Under the pieces are notes generated by a model, which had not been told where the DNA came from, did no database searches, and worked only from the letters and a program-made list of their open reading frames with translations. Made by a program: the position numbers and the translations under genes. Below, one piece after another: positions 16,502-24,647 of a DNA stretch of 64,000 bases. Source of the DNA: Phycisphaerales bacterium (GTDB lineage Bacteria; Planctomycetota; Phycisphaerae; Phycisphaerales; UBA5793); the NCBI GenBank assembly GCA_020852515.1, contig JADZAS010000009.1, positions 50,853 to 114,852 on the forward strand, written 5' to 3'. Each line of letters starts with the position of its first letter. The first letter of the stretch is position 1.

Positions 16502-17764
16502 ATGGCGCAGAAGACGTTCTGGCAAATGGTGTTATGGTCGGCGGCGCTAGGCGCGGTGGTTGGACTGTTCTGTGCGGGGTTTCTCGTGATCTGGCACGGG
16601 CTGGATCGATTAATCTGGGAGCAATGGCTTTCGAGCGGTGTCGATCGCATCTGGTTCAGCACGCTTGTGGGGTTGATGGTCGGGCTGATTCTCAAGTTGC
16701 TTTCCGATCCCGGAAGCATGGCGACGATCATCTATCACTTTCACAAGTCAGGCGAGTTGCCCATGAAGGACAACCTGCCCATCCAGCCCGTATCGATCAT
16801 CGGACTCGTCGCGGGGCAAAGCGCGGGCCCAGAGGGCGCGCTTACACAAGCAGGAGGATCGTTCGGTGCGTGGTTTGCGAAACTCATCAAGTTGCCTGCG
16901 CTCAAACGGGTGCTCACACTGGCGGGAATGGGCGCGGGCTTTGGAGCCTTTCTAGGTGCGCCGGTGGGCGGCGCGCTGTTGTGGCTGGAGATGCTGCATA
17001 CCCGGGGCCTGGAGTATTACGAGGCGATTGTTCCGACGCTGGTGTGCAGTTGTGTGGCGTTCCTGACGATGACGGTCACCATCGGACACGGCATCGTTCA
17101 ACCATGGCACGTGACGATCACAACAGCGGGCGCATCGTTGTGGTGGACGCCGCTGGCGGCTGCGGGGGTCGGGTTGGCCTGCGGCCCGGTGGCCAAGGCG
17201 TACTCGCTGCTGTTTGGCGCGCTGGGCAGACTGGTCAAGCGCTCGAGACTGCCCCTGGTGGCACAGACGACTCTGGCTGGATTGATCATCGGGCTGTTGG
17301 GCTACTTTGTCCCACTAAGTTACTTCTATGGCAGCACCCAGATTCCACAGGTGATGCAGCTGCAGGGGGCGACGGCGATAGCGCTGGTGGTGTTGCTGCT
17401 TGCGAAGATGTGCGCCGCGTCGGTGACGATTCGCGGCCACTGGCAGGGAGGTCTGATCATTCCGCACATATTCATGGGCGCGGTGCTGGGGAAGATCATT
17501 GCGATGGCTGTGCCTGGGATGGATCCGACACTCATCATGGTTTGCAGCATGGCGGCGTTCAACTCTGCTGCGACACAAACACCGCTTGCATCTGCATTGA
17601 TTGTCCTGGCGTTGACCGGCTGCGGCGAACCCGTGCCGGTGTTTCTGGCAAGCGTCGTTGGGTTCCTGGCGGGTCAGGGAATCGTTTTGATTGAGAACAA
17701 GCAGTCGCGGACCGAAGGGTCGATCTATCACCTGCAGCCAGCGGAGGCGCAGTTGGTGCCCTAG
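16502..17764 (+). CDS. ClC-family chloride channel/transporter
   Basis: A 420-residue membrane protein with about ten hydrophobic segments. Residues near 105-116 (GQSAGPEGALTQ) correspond to the ClC anion-selectivity motif GxEGP in variant form (GPEGA), and GMGAGFGAFLGAPVGGALLW follows as in ClC helix F/G. SVTIRGHWQGGLIIPHIFMG resembles the later GxFxP region. The length fits a ClC core without C-terminal CBS domains. Substrate (Cl- or F-, channel or exchanger) cannot be told. Monocistronic by spacing. Confidence 0.85.
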   Translation: MAQKTFWQMVLWSAALGAVVGLFCAGFLVIWHGLDRLIWEQWLSSGVDRIWFSTLVGLMVGLILKLLSDPGSMATIIYHFHKSGELPMKDNLPIQPVSIIGLVAGQSAGPEGALTQAGGSFGAWFAKLIKLPALKRVLTLAGMGAGFGAFLGAPVGGALLWLEMLHTRGLEYYEAIVPTLVCSCVAFLTMTVTIGHGIVQPWHVTITTAGASLWWTPLAAAGVGLACGPVAKAYSLLFGALGRLVKRSRLPLVAQTTLAGLIIGLLGYFVPLSYFYGSTQIPQVMQLQGATAIALVVLLLAKMCAASVTIRGHWQGGLIIPHIFMGAVLGKIIAMAVPGMDPTLIMVCSMAAFNSAATQTPLASALIVLALTGCGEPVPVFLASVVGFLAGQGIVLIENKQSRTEGSIYHLQPAEAQLVP

Positions 17765-18120
17765 CAGCGTCGGCGCTCTTTTCCAGGCGTCAAGAATTCG
17801 TGTGGGCAAGGGGAGAATCGACCGATGCGCGCCATACCGATTCGGTTTGACTTCTCAAAGGCCCGTCTCATGCTGAGTTTGTCCAGTTCCGCCAGCGATC
17901 GCTCGTCTCGCGGCACGGTGGTTCGGAAAACAGCTGCAATTCCAGTGCCTCAAATCTCTTGGCCCTAAGTCTTCTTCCCATCTCAAGGGGATGAGCCAAG
18001 GTCTGGGGGGCCGGCAGCGGGGCCCCCCGCAACCGACTCACGACGTCAGCGAATCCAGACAATTCCTTGAGGTCCTCTCTCCCAATACCGGGCAATCCGA
18101 TTGAGCGGGCGTTGGTCGTC
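17765..18120. other. Intergenic stretch without visible features
   Basis: Between the ClC gene and the 3' end of the sensor-nucleotidyltransferase gene. I see no gene, tRNA or convincing terminator; only a GC-rich patch (GGGGCCCCCC near 18018). Confidence 0.5.
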
Positions 18121-18909
18121 TCACGGTGCCGCATCGGACGCCGAAGTGCCGACTCCAAGTTGGAGTGCGCGCAGGTCGGGGCGGTGGCTCACGTCGGGGG
18201 TCTCAGTCACCCATTGGATGTTGAGTATCCCACCGGGGAAGGCATATCCGGTCTGCCGAAAGGCGAGTTCAGCCAGGCAGAAGCTCCAACCCTCGAACCA
18301 ATGACTCGCCTGGTCGCGTTGCAACTCGGACCCCGTACACACCACGAGGAGATCAATGTCGCTCCCGGGCCCGGCGTTGCCGCCCTCGGTACTCCCGCCC
18401 AGAAAAAGAGCGGAGATTCCATATCGCTCAGCATCGAGCAAGGCCGCCAATCTCTGGGCGTAGTGTTCGCGCCACCGCCAATGGACGCCGTCTGCTGTGG
18501 CTCGTTCTCCGAGCAACTCGGTATGCTTCCACTCAAGGTACTCCCCAAGTCGATGCGCGATGCTGTGCAGGAGCTGCCTCTCTTCGTCGAGGAACGCCGT
18601 GGATTCATCATCGATGGCCGACGCATCGGAGACTTCGACGCAACCCACGACGATCCCCCCGAGGCGGATCGGTGCGGTGATCGACTGGCCCGATGAGGAG
18701 AAGCCGGGTCCAACGTAACTGCGACCGAGATACTCAATTCTTGCACTGGTGGACTCGGGCCGTTGCCAGCCTTCCGGTATCGCCTCCAACACGGTCAGGA
18801 AGGTGCGCGGGGGAGTCTGGCCGCGCTGGGAGACCATTTCATGGATGCGGTACAGACACCGCAGTTCTTTGGCGCGTTCTCGCAACGCATCGATATCTTC
18901 GCTGGGCAT
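18121..18909 (-). CDS. Sensor-domain nucleotidyltransferase, paralogue 1
   Basis: A 262-residue protein from an ATG at 18909 (GAGGTTCACC upstream). Residues 1-130 are a GAF-like sensor domain beginning [17 protein letters not shown] and containing [25 protein letters not shown] and [16 protein letters not shown]. Residues about 170-260 carry the nucleotidyltransferase signature [20 protein letters not shown] (Gly-Ser, then the two metal-binding Asp). A second copy lies at 40698-41489 and the sensor alone is fused to a sigma-54 activator at 41759. It may modify a protein or nucleotide in response to a signal; substrate unknown. Confidence 0.75.
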   Translation of the reverse strand: MPSEDIDALRERAKELRCLYRIHEMVSQRGQTPPRTFLTVLEAIPEGWQRPESTSARIEYLGRSYVGPGFSSSGQSITAPIRLGGIVVGCVEVSDASAIDDESTAFLDEERQLLHSIAHRLGEYLEWKHTELLGERATADGVHWRWREHYAQRLAALLDAERYGISALFLGGSTEGGNAGPGSDIDLLVVCTGSELQRDQASHWFEGWSFCLAELAFRQTGYAFPGGILNIQWVTETPDVSHRPDLRALQLGVGTSASDAAP

Positions 18910-19134
18910 GGTGAACCTCGGCTGAAAAACTCCACGTGGTGGGCTCGGCCACGGGTTGGCGCCGCTCGCGACCTCACTCCTGATCATTCCTGATCGGACG
19001 ATCGGGCCTGCTCTGGTGATGCGCCGCCGCTCGCTCGTGCATCGTACTGCCCCGCATTAACCAGCGTGGGCCGGACCCAATCGTATCCGAACTGCGTGTC
19101 AGCGGGTCGGTGCGTGATTGAGAGTGGGGGTGGT

Positions 19135-19584
19135 TCACCGCCCGGTCGATCTGTCCGGGTCCTTGCCAAGGGCCTTGAGCAATGTGAGCCGGGGCTCGGC
19201 GAGGTCAGCGATCGTTTTTGTGTTCAAGACTTCGAGGAAGGCTCCGCTCGCATCTTCGAGAAGTCGCTCGAGCCGGCACGGTCCGTGCAGAGGACACGCC
19301 CCGTGCTCCCGGAGACATTCGGCGAGAGCCATGTCCGGTTCGAGGAAGCGAATCACATCTCCGACGCGCACCGATGCGGGATCGGCCGTGAGGGCCACAC
19401 CCCCGCCTCGCCCTCGGGTGGTGCGCACAACGCCGAGTTCGCCGAGGCTCTGGACCACCTTGACGAGGTGGTGGTAAGAGACCGAGAACCGCTCCGCCAT
19501 CTCCACCACCGTGGCCTGGCGTCCCGAAGCCGCCAGAAACATCAGCACTCTCAGGGCGAAATCGCTTCGATCGGCCAGACGCAT
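19135..19584 (-). CDS. Rrf2-family regulator, NsrR-like
   Basis: A 149-residue protein from an ATG at 19584. Residues 1-70 are the Rrf2 winged helix (MRLADRSDFALRVLMFLA, VSYHHLVKVVQSLGELGVV, GRGGGVAL). Cys90, Cys97 and Cys103 (ECLREHGACPLHGPC) match the iron-sulfur ligand Cys cluster of NsrR-like members, so it probably holds an Fe-S cluster that senses NO or redox state. It is divergent from the AhpD-haemoglobin genes, and an inverted repeat lies between them. Confidence 0.85.
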   Translation of the reverse strand: MRLADRSDFALRVLMFLAASGRQATVVEMAERFSVSYHHLVKVVQSLGELGVVRTTRGRGGGVALTADPASVRVGDVIRFLEPDMALAECLREHGACPLHGPCRLERLLEDASGAFLEVLNTKTIADLAEPRLTLLKALGKDPDRSTGR

Positions 19585-19602
19585 GGTTTGATCTCCAGAT
19601 GG

Positions 19603-19630
19603 TGGACAGATGGCACGTGGACTGTATAAT
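19603..19630 (+). promoter_or_regulatory. Strong sigma-70 promoter for the AhpD-haemoglobin operon
   Basis: TGGACA (19603-19608), 16-base spacer, TATAAT (19625-19630). The -10 is perfect and the -35 matches five of six. Transcription would start near 19637, about 30 bases before the ATG at 19669. Confidence 0.75.
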
Positions 19631-19646
19631 GGTATATCAGATACCA
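19630..19646. promoter_or_regulatory. Inverted repeat overlapping the promoter, probable Rrf2 operator
   Basis: TGGTAT (19630-19635), five bases, ATACCA (19641-19646). It starts in the -10 box and covers the expected transcription start, a placement that would give repression by the divergent Rrf2 regulator. Confidence 0.6.
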
Positions 19647-19668
19647 CAAATAAAAGGAAACTCTGACC

Positions 19669-20010
19669 ATGCTTTTTCCGGTCCACCCTGATATCGCCCG
19701 CCAGCGGCGCGAGACGGCGCCCGCGCAGTACAAAGCGTTCCAGGAATTCTCCAGGCAGGTGTTTGCGGATGGGGTGCTGGACGCCAAGACAAAGCAGTTG
19801 ATCGCGCTGGCGGTCGCGCATGTGACGCAGTGTCCATACTGCATCGAGGGGCACGCGAAACTGGCGGCCCGCGCCGGGGTGACGCCTGAGGAAATGATGG
19901 AAGCCATCTGGGTTGCGGCCGAGATGCGCGCCGGTGCCGTCTACGCCCACTCGGCCATCGCGCTTGAGGCGATCGCTGCGACCCCAAAGGCAAAGGATGG
20001 TGCGCCGTGA
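19669..20010 (+). CDS. AhpD-like/carboxymuconolactone decarboxylase family protein
   Basis: A 113-residue protein with the redox pair Cys55-x2-Cys58 and His62 (AVAHVTQCPYCIEGHAK), the AhpD-type active site. These proteins act as small alkylhydroperoxidases or thiol-disulfide partners. AAAAGGAA precedes the ATG. First gene of an operon with the haemoglobin gene, whose GTG start overlaps this stop, and under the Rrf2-type operator; so likely part of NO or peroxide defence. Confidence 0.85.
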   Translation: MLFPVHPDIARQRRETAPAQYKAFQEFSRQVFADGVLDAKTKQLIALAVAHVTQCPYCIEGHAKLAARAGVTPEEMMEAIWVAAEMRAGAVYAHSAIALEAIAATPKAKDGAP

Positions 20011-20456
20011 GTGCGATGGCCGGTCAATCAGAACCGACCAACGCCAGCGCTGATCCCCTGGCCTCGTTTGAAGTCAGTCGCGCCACGTGGCCTGTTGAAG
20101 CGGTCGACCTCGACGTCATTCGGACCGTCGTCGACTCTTTCTACGAGTCGATTCGCAGCGATTTGATTCTGGGTCCGATTTTTCGTGATCACATTTCGAA
20201 CTGGCCCGCCCATCTCGCAATCATGTACCGGTTCTGGTCCACGATCGTCAACTTCACCGGCCAGTACTCCGGCAATCCGCTTTTGGTGCACGCCCGCCTT
20301 CCCCATCTGGCGGAGGCTCACTTTGTCCGCTGGCTTGAACTGTGGTCGGAGACGGTCGAGAAGTTCGTGGCGACTTCCGATCAATCGAGGTTTGTGCATC
20401 CGGCCGTTCGCGTGGCCCGGCGGATGATGGCGGTTTGCCTGCCCTCGGCGGGCTGA
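20007..20456 (+). CDS. Group III truncated haemoglobin-like protein
   Basis: A 149-residue protein starting GTG at 20007 (GTGA overlap with the previous stop). VVDSFYESIRSDLILGPIF, MYRFWSTIVNFTGQYSGNPL, VHARLPHLAEAHFVRWLELW match group III truncated haemoglobins; the His of LVHARLP is the expected proximal haem ligand. Family members bind O2 or NO. The N-terminus is about 25 residues longer than usual; the ATG at 20016 is an alternative start. Confidence 0.85.
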   Translation: MSAMAGQSEPTNASADPLASFEVSRATWPVEAVDLDVIRTVVDSFYESIRSDLILGPIFRDHISNWPAHLAIMYRFWSTIVNFTGQYSGNPLLVHARLPHLAEAHFVRWLELWSETVEKFVATSDQSRFVHPAVRVARRMMAVCLPSAG

Positions 20457-20547
20457 TGGGCTCGGTGGGGACGATCTTCGATTTTTCTGGAGTCGTTCTG
20501 TAACCAATCCGGCGCCCGGCACTCAGTGTTTGTAGGAGGTCTACACC

Positions 20548-20982
20548 ATGACCAATACAAACAGTCTTTCGTCGATCTACGTTCCGCTTCGCCTGACCTA
20601 CGGCCTGGTGCCCATTGTGGCGGGGCTGGATAAGTTCACCAACCTGCTGACCGACTGGTCAAAGTACCTGCCGCACTTTGTCGCGAATGTGTTGCCATTT
20701 GATGCATCGACGTTCATGCTGATCGTCGGAGTGATCGAAATCGTTGCGGGACTGGTCGTCCTTACCAAACTGACCCGATTGGGCGCGTTTGTGGTAATGG
20801 CGTGGCTGGTGCTGATTGCCATTGCGGTCGCCAGTTCGGGCTTCCTGGACATCGCCGTTCGCGACCTGGTGATGGCGCTTGGAGCGTACACCCTTGGCGC
20901 GGTCGCTGGGATTCGCGGCGAGCCCTGGGTGCCGGGAATGGCCGCGCCTCAGAAAGGCCATGCGCATGCTCCCGCACACTGA
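20548..20982 (+). CDS. DoxX-like small membrane protein
   Basis: A 144-residue protein with four predicted helices (around residues 10-28, 55-75, 80-100, 105-125) and LRLTYGLVPIVAGLDKFTNL at the start, as in DoxX/DoxD-like proteins. AGGAGGTCTACACC precedes the ATG, one of the strongest ribosome binding sites in the window. The His-rich tail GHAHAPAH could bind metal. It follows the haemoglobin gene by about 90 bases and overlaps the sigma-factor gene. Confidence 0.7.
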   Translation: MTNTNSLSSIYVPLRLTYGLVPIVAGLDKFTNLLTDWSKYLPHFVANVLPFDASTFMLIVGVIEIVAGLVVLTKLTRLGAFVVMAWLVLIAIAVASSGFLDIAVRDLVMALGAYTLGAVAGIRGEPWVPGMAAPQKGHAHAPAH

Positions 20983-21682
20983 GTTGCGCCCTGACACGCG
21001 ATTCAATGAGTCGCCCACTTCAGCCCGACCTGATCGCCTGAAGTGGGCTCTCACGGACGAGGAAGTCGTCGGCCGAGTTCTGGCGGGTGATCTTCCCTCG
21101 TTCGAGATCATTGTGCGGCGGTACAACCAGCGCCTCTTTCGAATTGCGCGAAGCATGACCGGGGAGGACAGCGAGGCGGAGGATGTCGTCCAGGAAACAT
21201 ACGTTCGGGCTTTCGAGCATCTCTCACAGTTTGAGGGACGGGCGAAGTTCTCAACATGGCTGACGCGAATTGGCATCTACGAAGCATCGTCGCGCCGGCG
21301 CCGGCGCCGGCGGATGCGGCCGACGGATATGCAAGGATTGAACGGCTCGGACGAGCCGCAGAGCGAACAGAGCGATGACGCGGGGCGGAGGTCGAGTATG
21401 CGTGAGTTGCGCGACGTTCTTGTGGAGGCAGTGGAGTCGCTGCCGGACGACCTTCGAACCGTGTTCGTGCTTCGCGCAGTCGAAGGCGTGGGCACGGCCG
21501 AGGCGGCGGACTGTCTCGACCTGACGGAATCGAACGTCAAGGTGCGTCTTCACCGCGCGCGCGCCATGCTGCGGAACTGGATCGACGCCCGAATCGGGAA
21601 AGATGTTCGCCGCCTCTATCAATTCGACGGCGAGCGCTGTGATCGAATCGTCACGACAGTGCTCAATCGACTCTCGCCGTGA
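20966..21682 (+). CDS. ECF RNA polymerase sigma factor
   Basis: A 238-residue protein; the ATG at 20966 lies eight bases after AGAAAGG (an in-frame ATG at 20960 is too close). Region 2: SFEIIVRRYNQRLFRIARSM, DSEAEDVVQETYVRAFEHL, FSTWLTRIGIYEA. Region 4: LVEAVESLPDDLRTVFVLRA, GTAEAADCLDLTESNVKVRL, HRARAMLRNW. An Arg-rich linker (EASSRRRRRRRMRP) follows region 2. No anti-sigma gene is adjacent. It overlaps the DoxX-like gene, so co-expression with the NO/peroxide operon is likely. Confidence 0.9.
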   Translation: MLPHTELRPDTRFNESPTSARPDRLKWALTDEEVVGRVLAGDLPSFEIIVRRYNQRLFRIARSMTGEDSEAEDVVQETYVRAFEHLSQFEGRAKFSTWLTRIGIYEASSRRRRRRRMRPTDMQGLNGSDEPQSEQSDDAGRRSSMRELRDVLVEAVESLPDDLRTVFVLRAVEGVGTAEAADCLDLTESNVKVRLHRARAMLRNWIDARIGKDVRRLYQFDGERCDRIVTTVLNRLSP

Positions 21683-21694
21683 GAGGCGACGGCC

Positions 21695-22084
21695 TCAGGT
21701 CCCCAACTGTACAGTCAGCAGCATTTCGCTCCGCTCGTACGCCACCACGTTGTGCTCGATGCCCGGCGCCAGCGCGAGCAGCGTGCCGGCCGAGAGGTCA
21801 TGCACCTGCTCTTCCGCAGTGACCTGGAGACGGCCCTTGAGTACCTGGATGAGGACCACGCCATTGGCCTGATGAGGGGGCAGGTGGGTGAGGTGACCGA
21901 AGAGGAACAGTGCGACCGTTGTGTTGCCGTGCTTGTAGATCGTCTGCTGTTGGTGGCCCGCCTCGCCGGCCTCGGCGTCCTTACGAAGTTCCTTCGCCCT
22001 GGCGTTCAGGTCGATGTGATGCTGCGGCGCCGTGAATCGGTATTTGGATTCCCTGACGACCTGCTTGGGATCTTGCTCACTCAT
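21695..22084 (-). CDS. Cupin-domain protein
   Basis: A 129-residue protein from an ATG at 22084 behind GAGGAGAGGTTCAAC. The second half is a single cupin barrel: THLPPHQANGVVLIQVLKGR, QVTAEEQVHDLSAGTLLAL, PGIEHNVVAYE. The metal-binding positions are partly kept (His in PPH, His in IEHNV). Small cupins of this kind bind metal or act as sensors or isomerases; no substrate can be named. It converges on the ECF sigma gene. Confidence 0.8.
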   Translation of the reverse strand: MSEQDPKQVVRESKYRFTAPQHHIDLNARAKELRKDAEAGEAGHQQQTIYKHGNTTVALFLFGHLTHLPPHQANGVVLIQVLKGRLQVTAEEQVHDLSAGTLLALAPGIEHNVVAYERSEMLLTVQLGT

Positions 22085-22173
22085 GTTGAACCTCTCCTCA
22101 TCGGGTGTAGGCATCAGTCATTCAATCAAAGCACGGGCTGTTCCCGGCGTGGTTCATGTTGTGGTTGTGCCCT

Positions 22174-23040
22174 TCATCCGCCGAAGTACGCCTTGATGGC
22201 CGCCAGTGTCGTCTGCCGACCAATCGTGGCGATCGATTTGAGATTGGGCAGATCCTTTGGACAGACCACCACGCAGTTGCCCGCCCTGCCGCAATCGTCG
22301 ATGCCGCCTTTTTTCATCATCAGGTTCAGCCGCTCATCCTTGAGCACTTCGCCAGTGGGATGAGTATTGAACAGTTTCACCTGACTGAAGATCGCGGCCC
22401 CTACGAACTGGTTGGTCGCGGAGTATTGCGGACACGCCTCCAGGCAGCACGCACAACTCATGCAGCGTGAAAGCGCGTAGCGCTCTTCCTGAAGTTCACG
22501 CGACATCGCCGGACCGGGGCCCGGGTTGTAGGTGCCGTCAATGGGGACCCAGGACTTCGTACGCGTCAGGTCGTCAAACAACCGCTTGCGATCGACAAAC
22601 AAGTCGCGCACCACGGGGAACTTCGTCAACGGCTCGAGCGTGATCGGTTTCTCCATCTGCGGCGCGTGACGTTTGCGCATCGGTGGGTGCTCGTCATAAT
22701 CAACCGGGTTGTAGGCCGGATGATCGCGCGCGGACCGTTGACGGGTGTAGGTTGGCTCCAGCCGATTCACCAGTGCGGCACAGGCTTGCCGTGCCTTGCC
22801 GTTCACGAGCATGGTGCAGGCGCCGCACACTTCTTCGAGGCAGCCGCAGTCGTAGACGACGGGCGTGGTCGGTGTGCCATCGGTTGTGACGGGATGCGCC
22901 GCGATGTACTGCAGGCACGAGATGATGTTCCCGCCCGACACGCGCGGCACGGTGAAGTCCTCCCAGCGCGGGGAAGCATCGGGGTGATCTTGACGGCGAA
23001 TTCGCAATACCACAACTTGTGCATCGGCCTGATCGTCCAT
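22174..23040 (-). CDS. sdhB: Succinate dehydrogenase/fumarate reductase iron-sulfur subunit
   Basis: A 288-residue protein from an ATG at 23040 (AAAGAGGTGGAACAG upstream). [2Fe-2S] ligands are in YDCGCLEEVCGACTMLVNGK, and the two further clusters in SRCMSCACCLEACPQY and DDCGRAGNCVVVCPKDLPNL. It fits SdhB of the Bacillus type. No SdhA or SdhC gene is in the window, so this is an orphan copy, placed between a cupin and DUF488. It could serve a main complex encoded elsewhere or an alternative one. Confidence 0.85.
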   Translation of the reverse strand: MDDQADAQVVVLRIRRQDHPDASPRWEDFTVPRVSGGNIISCLQYIAAHPVTTDGTPTTPVVYDCGCLEEVCGACTMLVNGKARQACAALVNRLEPTYTRQRSARDHPAYNPVDYDEHPPMRKRHAPQMEKPITLEPLTKFPVVRDLFVDRKRLFDDLTRTKSWVPIDGTYNPGPGPAMSRELQEERYALSRCMSCACCLEACPQYSATNQFVGAAIFSQVKLFNTHPTGEVLKDERLNLMMKKGGIDDCGRAGNCVVVCPKDLPNLKSIATIGRQTTLAAIKAYFGG

Positions 23041-23078
23041 CTGTTCCACCTCTTTCCTGAGACCGGCGCTGGTGGCAA

Positions 23079-23456
23079 TCAGGGGCGCTTGCGACTCTGT
23101 GCCTGCGACCAATCCTTCAACACTGACCTGAGCACAATCGCGTGGTTCAACTTTGGATCTCTCGCCCCGTAGAGCAGCGTGAGGCGACGGCGGCGGTCAA
23201 TGCGCGTTAGAAAAGCGTCCACCGCAGTTGCATTTGCGCGGAGTTCCTTTCGATAGTCGCGCGCGAAGGCGTCAAACCGGCTCATCTCGTGCCCGAAGGA
23301 CCGGCGCAGTTCGGTGCTCGGCGCCAGGTCCTTAGCCCAGAGGTCGATGGCAGCTCGCTGTTTGGAGATCCCGCGGGGCCAGAGTCGGTCGACGAGTACG
23401 CGCGTGCCATCCTCAGGCGACGGGTCGTCGTAGATGCGTTTGATCTCGATGTGCAT
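23079..23456 (-). CDS. DUF488/YeaO-like protein
   Basis: A 125-residue protein. IEIKRIYDDPSPEDGTRVLV, DRLWPRGISKQRAAIDLWAK, DLAPSTELRRSFGH and LTLLYGARDPKLNHAIVL are the standard DUF488 (YeaO) blocks. The biochemical role is unknown; the family is often found with hemerythrin, truncated globin and stress genes, as here. It is transcribed with sdhB (38-base gap). Confidence 0.9.
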   Translation of the reverse strand: MHIEIKRIYDDPSPEDGTRVLVDRLWPRGISKQRAAIDLWAKDLAPSTELRRSFGHEMSRFDAFARDYRKELRANATAVDAFLTRIDRRRRLTLLYGARDPKLNHAIVLRSVLKDWSQAQSRKRP

Positions 23457-23528
23457 AGGTCATCTCCCGGACCGAAGCAGCATGGACTGCGCCAGTGCCT
23501 GCAATGCCGCGCCCTTCGATGCGCGGCG

Positions 23529-24020
23529 TCAGTCTCGCGTGTGTCGCGGCTTTCGCCCGCGTGCCGGATCGATCACGGCCGTCTGGGCTTCCAAAGCGCG
23601 TCGTTGCTCGTCTGTCAGCGCCTGCTGGAGTCGATTGAACAAGTCGCGCTCCTCCCAGCGGATGTGCGATTCAAGCAGATCGCCCATCGCGCGCAGCGTG
23701 ACGGATTCGGAACGTCCCCGATCGCGTTCAGCGCGAATCCGCGCCGCCAGGTCGCGTACTTGACCGTGTTCGTTCAATAGCCTCTGCCGATCCGGATCGT
23801 TCATGAGTTCAAGCAGCAGCCGCTCTTCGTCGTCAAAGTGGTCGGCGATCTCGCGATCCCAGGCGTCGATGAAGTCAGTCGCGAGTTTGGCGCATGCTTC
23901 TGCGCCGTCGGGAGGGGCCTTGCGTAAACGGCTGGATTGCACGAGCCCGGTGTAGTGATCGCGGCTGAAGGGCGCGAGCACCTGCTCGCGTGTCAGTGGG
24001 GGGTGTTCGGAGTTGCTCAC
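23529..24020 (-). CDS. Hemerythrin-like domain protein
   Basis: A 163-residue helical protein with the His/Glu pattern of hemerythrin-like domains: SRDHYTGLVQSSRL, ADHFDDEERLLLELM, NEHGQVRDLAARI, ESHIRWEERDLFNRL. These residues can bind a di-iron centre. It lies four bases from the stop of the Rrf2 gene at 24024, so the two are co-transcribed. It probably senses or scavenges O2 or NO. Confidence 0.85.
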   Translation of the reverse strand: MSNSEHPPLTREQVLAPFSRDHYTGLVQSSRLRKAPPDGAEACAKLATDFIDAWDREIADHFDDEERLLLELMNDPDRQRLLNEHGQVRDLAARIRAERDRGRSESVTLRAMGDLLESHIRWEERDLFNRLQQALTDEQRRALEAQTAVIDPARGRKPRHTRD

Positions 24021-24023
24021 GAC

Positions 24024-24494
24024 TCAATCTCCTTTGCGAGTGGCCGACACGGTTGGTTCAGCGCACAGCGCCGGGCACAGTGGCCGGGAGCGCGAGGGTT
24101 CGTTGATCAGTTGCGCAATGGTAACGGATGCGAAACTCCGTTCGATCTGAGACATTGCTTCATCGATGCGTCGATGCATCGGACACAAGTGGGTGCCGTG
24201 TGACTCGATCCCCAGAGGGCACGAGAGGATGCGTTCGATCGGGTCGACAGCATTGATGACATCCAGGACAGGGAGGCTCTCCGGATCGCGCTGGAGGGTG
24301 AAGCCGCCGAGGGATCCCCTCTGGGCCGAGAGGATGCCGGCCTTGGCCAGCGCCTGTAAGACCTTAATCAGGTAGCCCGGAGCCGCCCGCGTTCCCTCGG
24401 CGATCTGCCGCACCTTCAGCATTTCGCCGGAATGCTGGCCGAGCCAGACCGTGGCCCGAAGGGCGTATTCTCCGGCGTCGGATAGAAGTTTCAC
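24024..24494 (-). CDS. Rrf2-family regulator, second copy
   Basis: A 156-residue protein: MKLLSDAGEYALRATVWLGQ, APGYLIKVLQALAKAGIL, SQRGSLGGFTLQR-like DNA-binding part, then SCPLGIESHGTHLCPMHRRI with Cys residues suited to an iron-sulfur cluster. It is divergent from the RIC gene at 24648 with a 153-base gap, so it probably controls RIC and itself, as NsrR-type regulators often do. Confidence 0.9.
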   Translation of the reverse strand: MKLLSDAGEYALRATVWLGQHSGEMLKVRQIAEGTRAAPGYLIKVLQALAKAGILSAQRGSLGGFTLQRDPESLPVLDVINAVDPIERILSCPLGIESHGTHLCPMHRRIDEAMSQIERSFASVTIAQLINEPSRSRPLCPALCAEPTVSATRKGD

Positions 24495-24647
24495 ACTAAT
24501 TCTCCCTGTCTGAGCACCGAATTCGGCGATTCTGCTGGTCCTGAGGATATGATCGTCCTAAAAGAAGTCAAGAAAGCATTGAAGCACGAATGAATGATAT
24601 CGGAATTGACGATTCGATCCACTAACCCCTTCCCACGGAGTCCCTTC

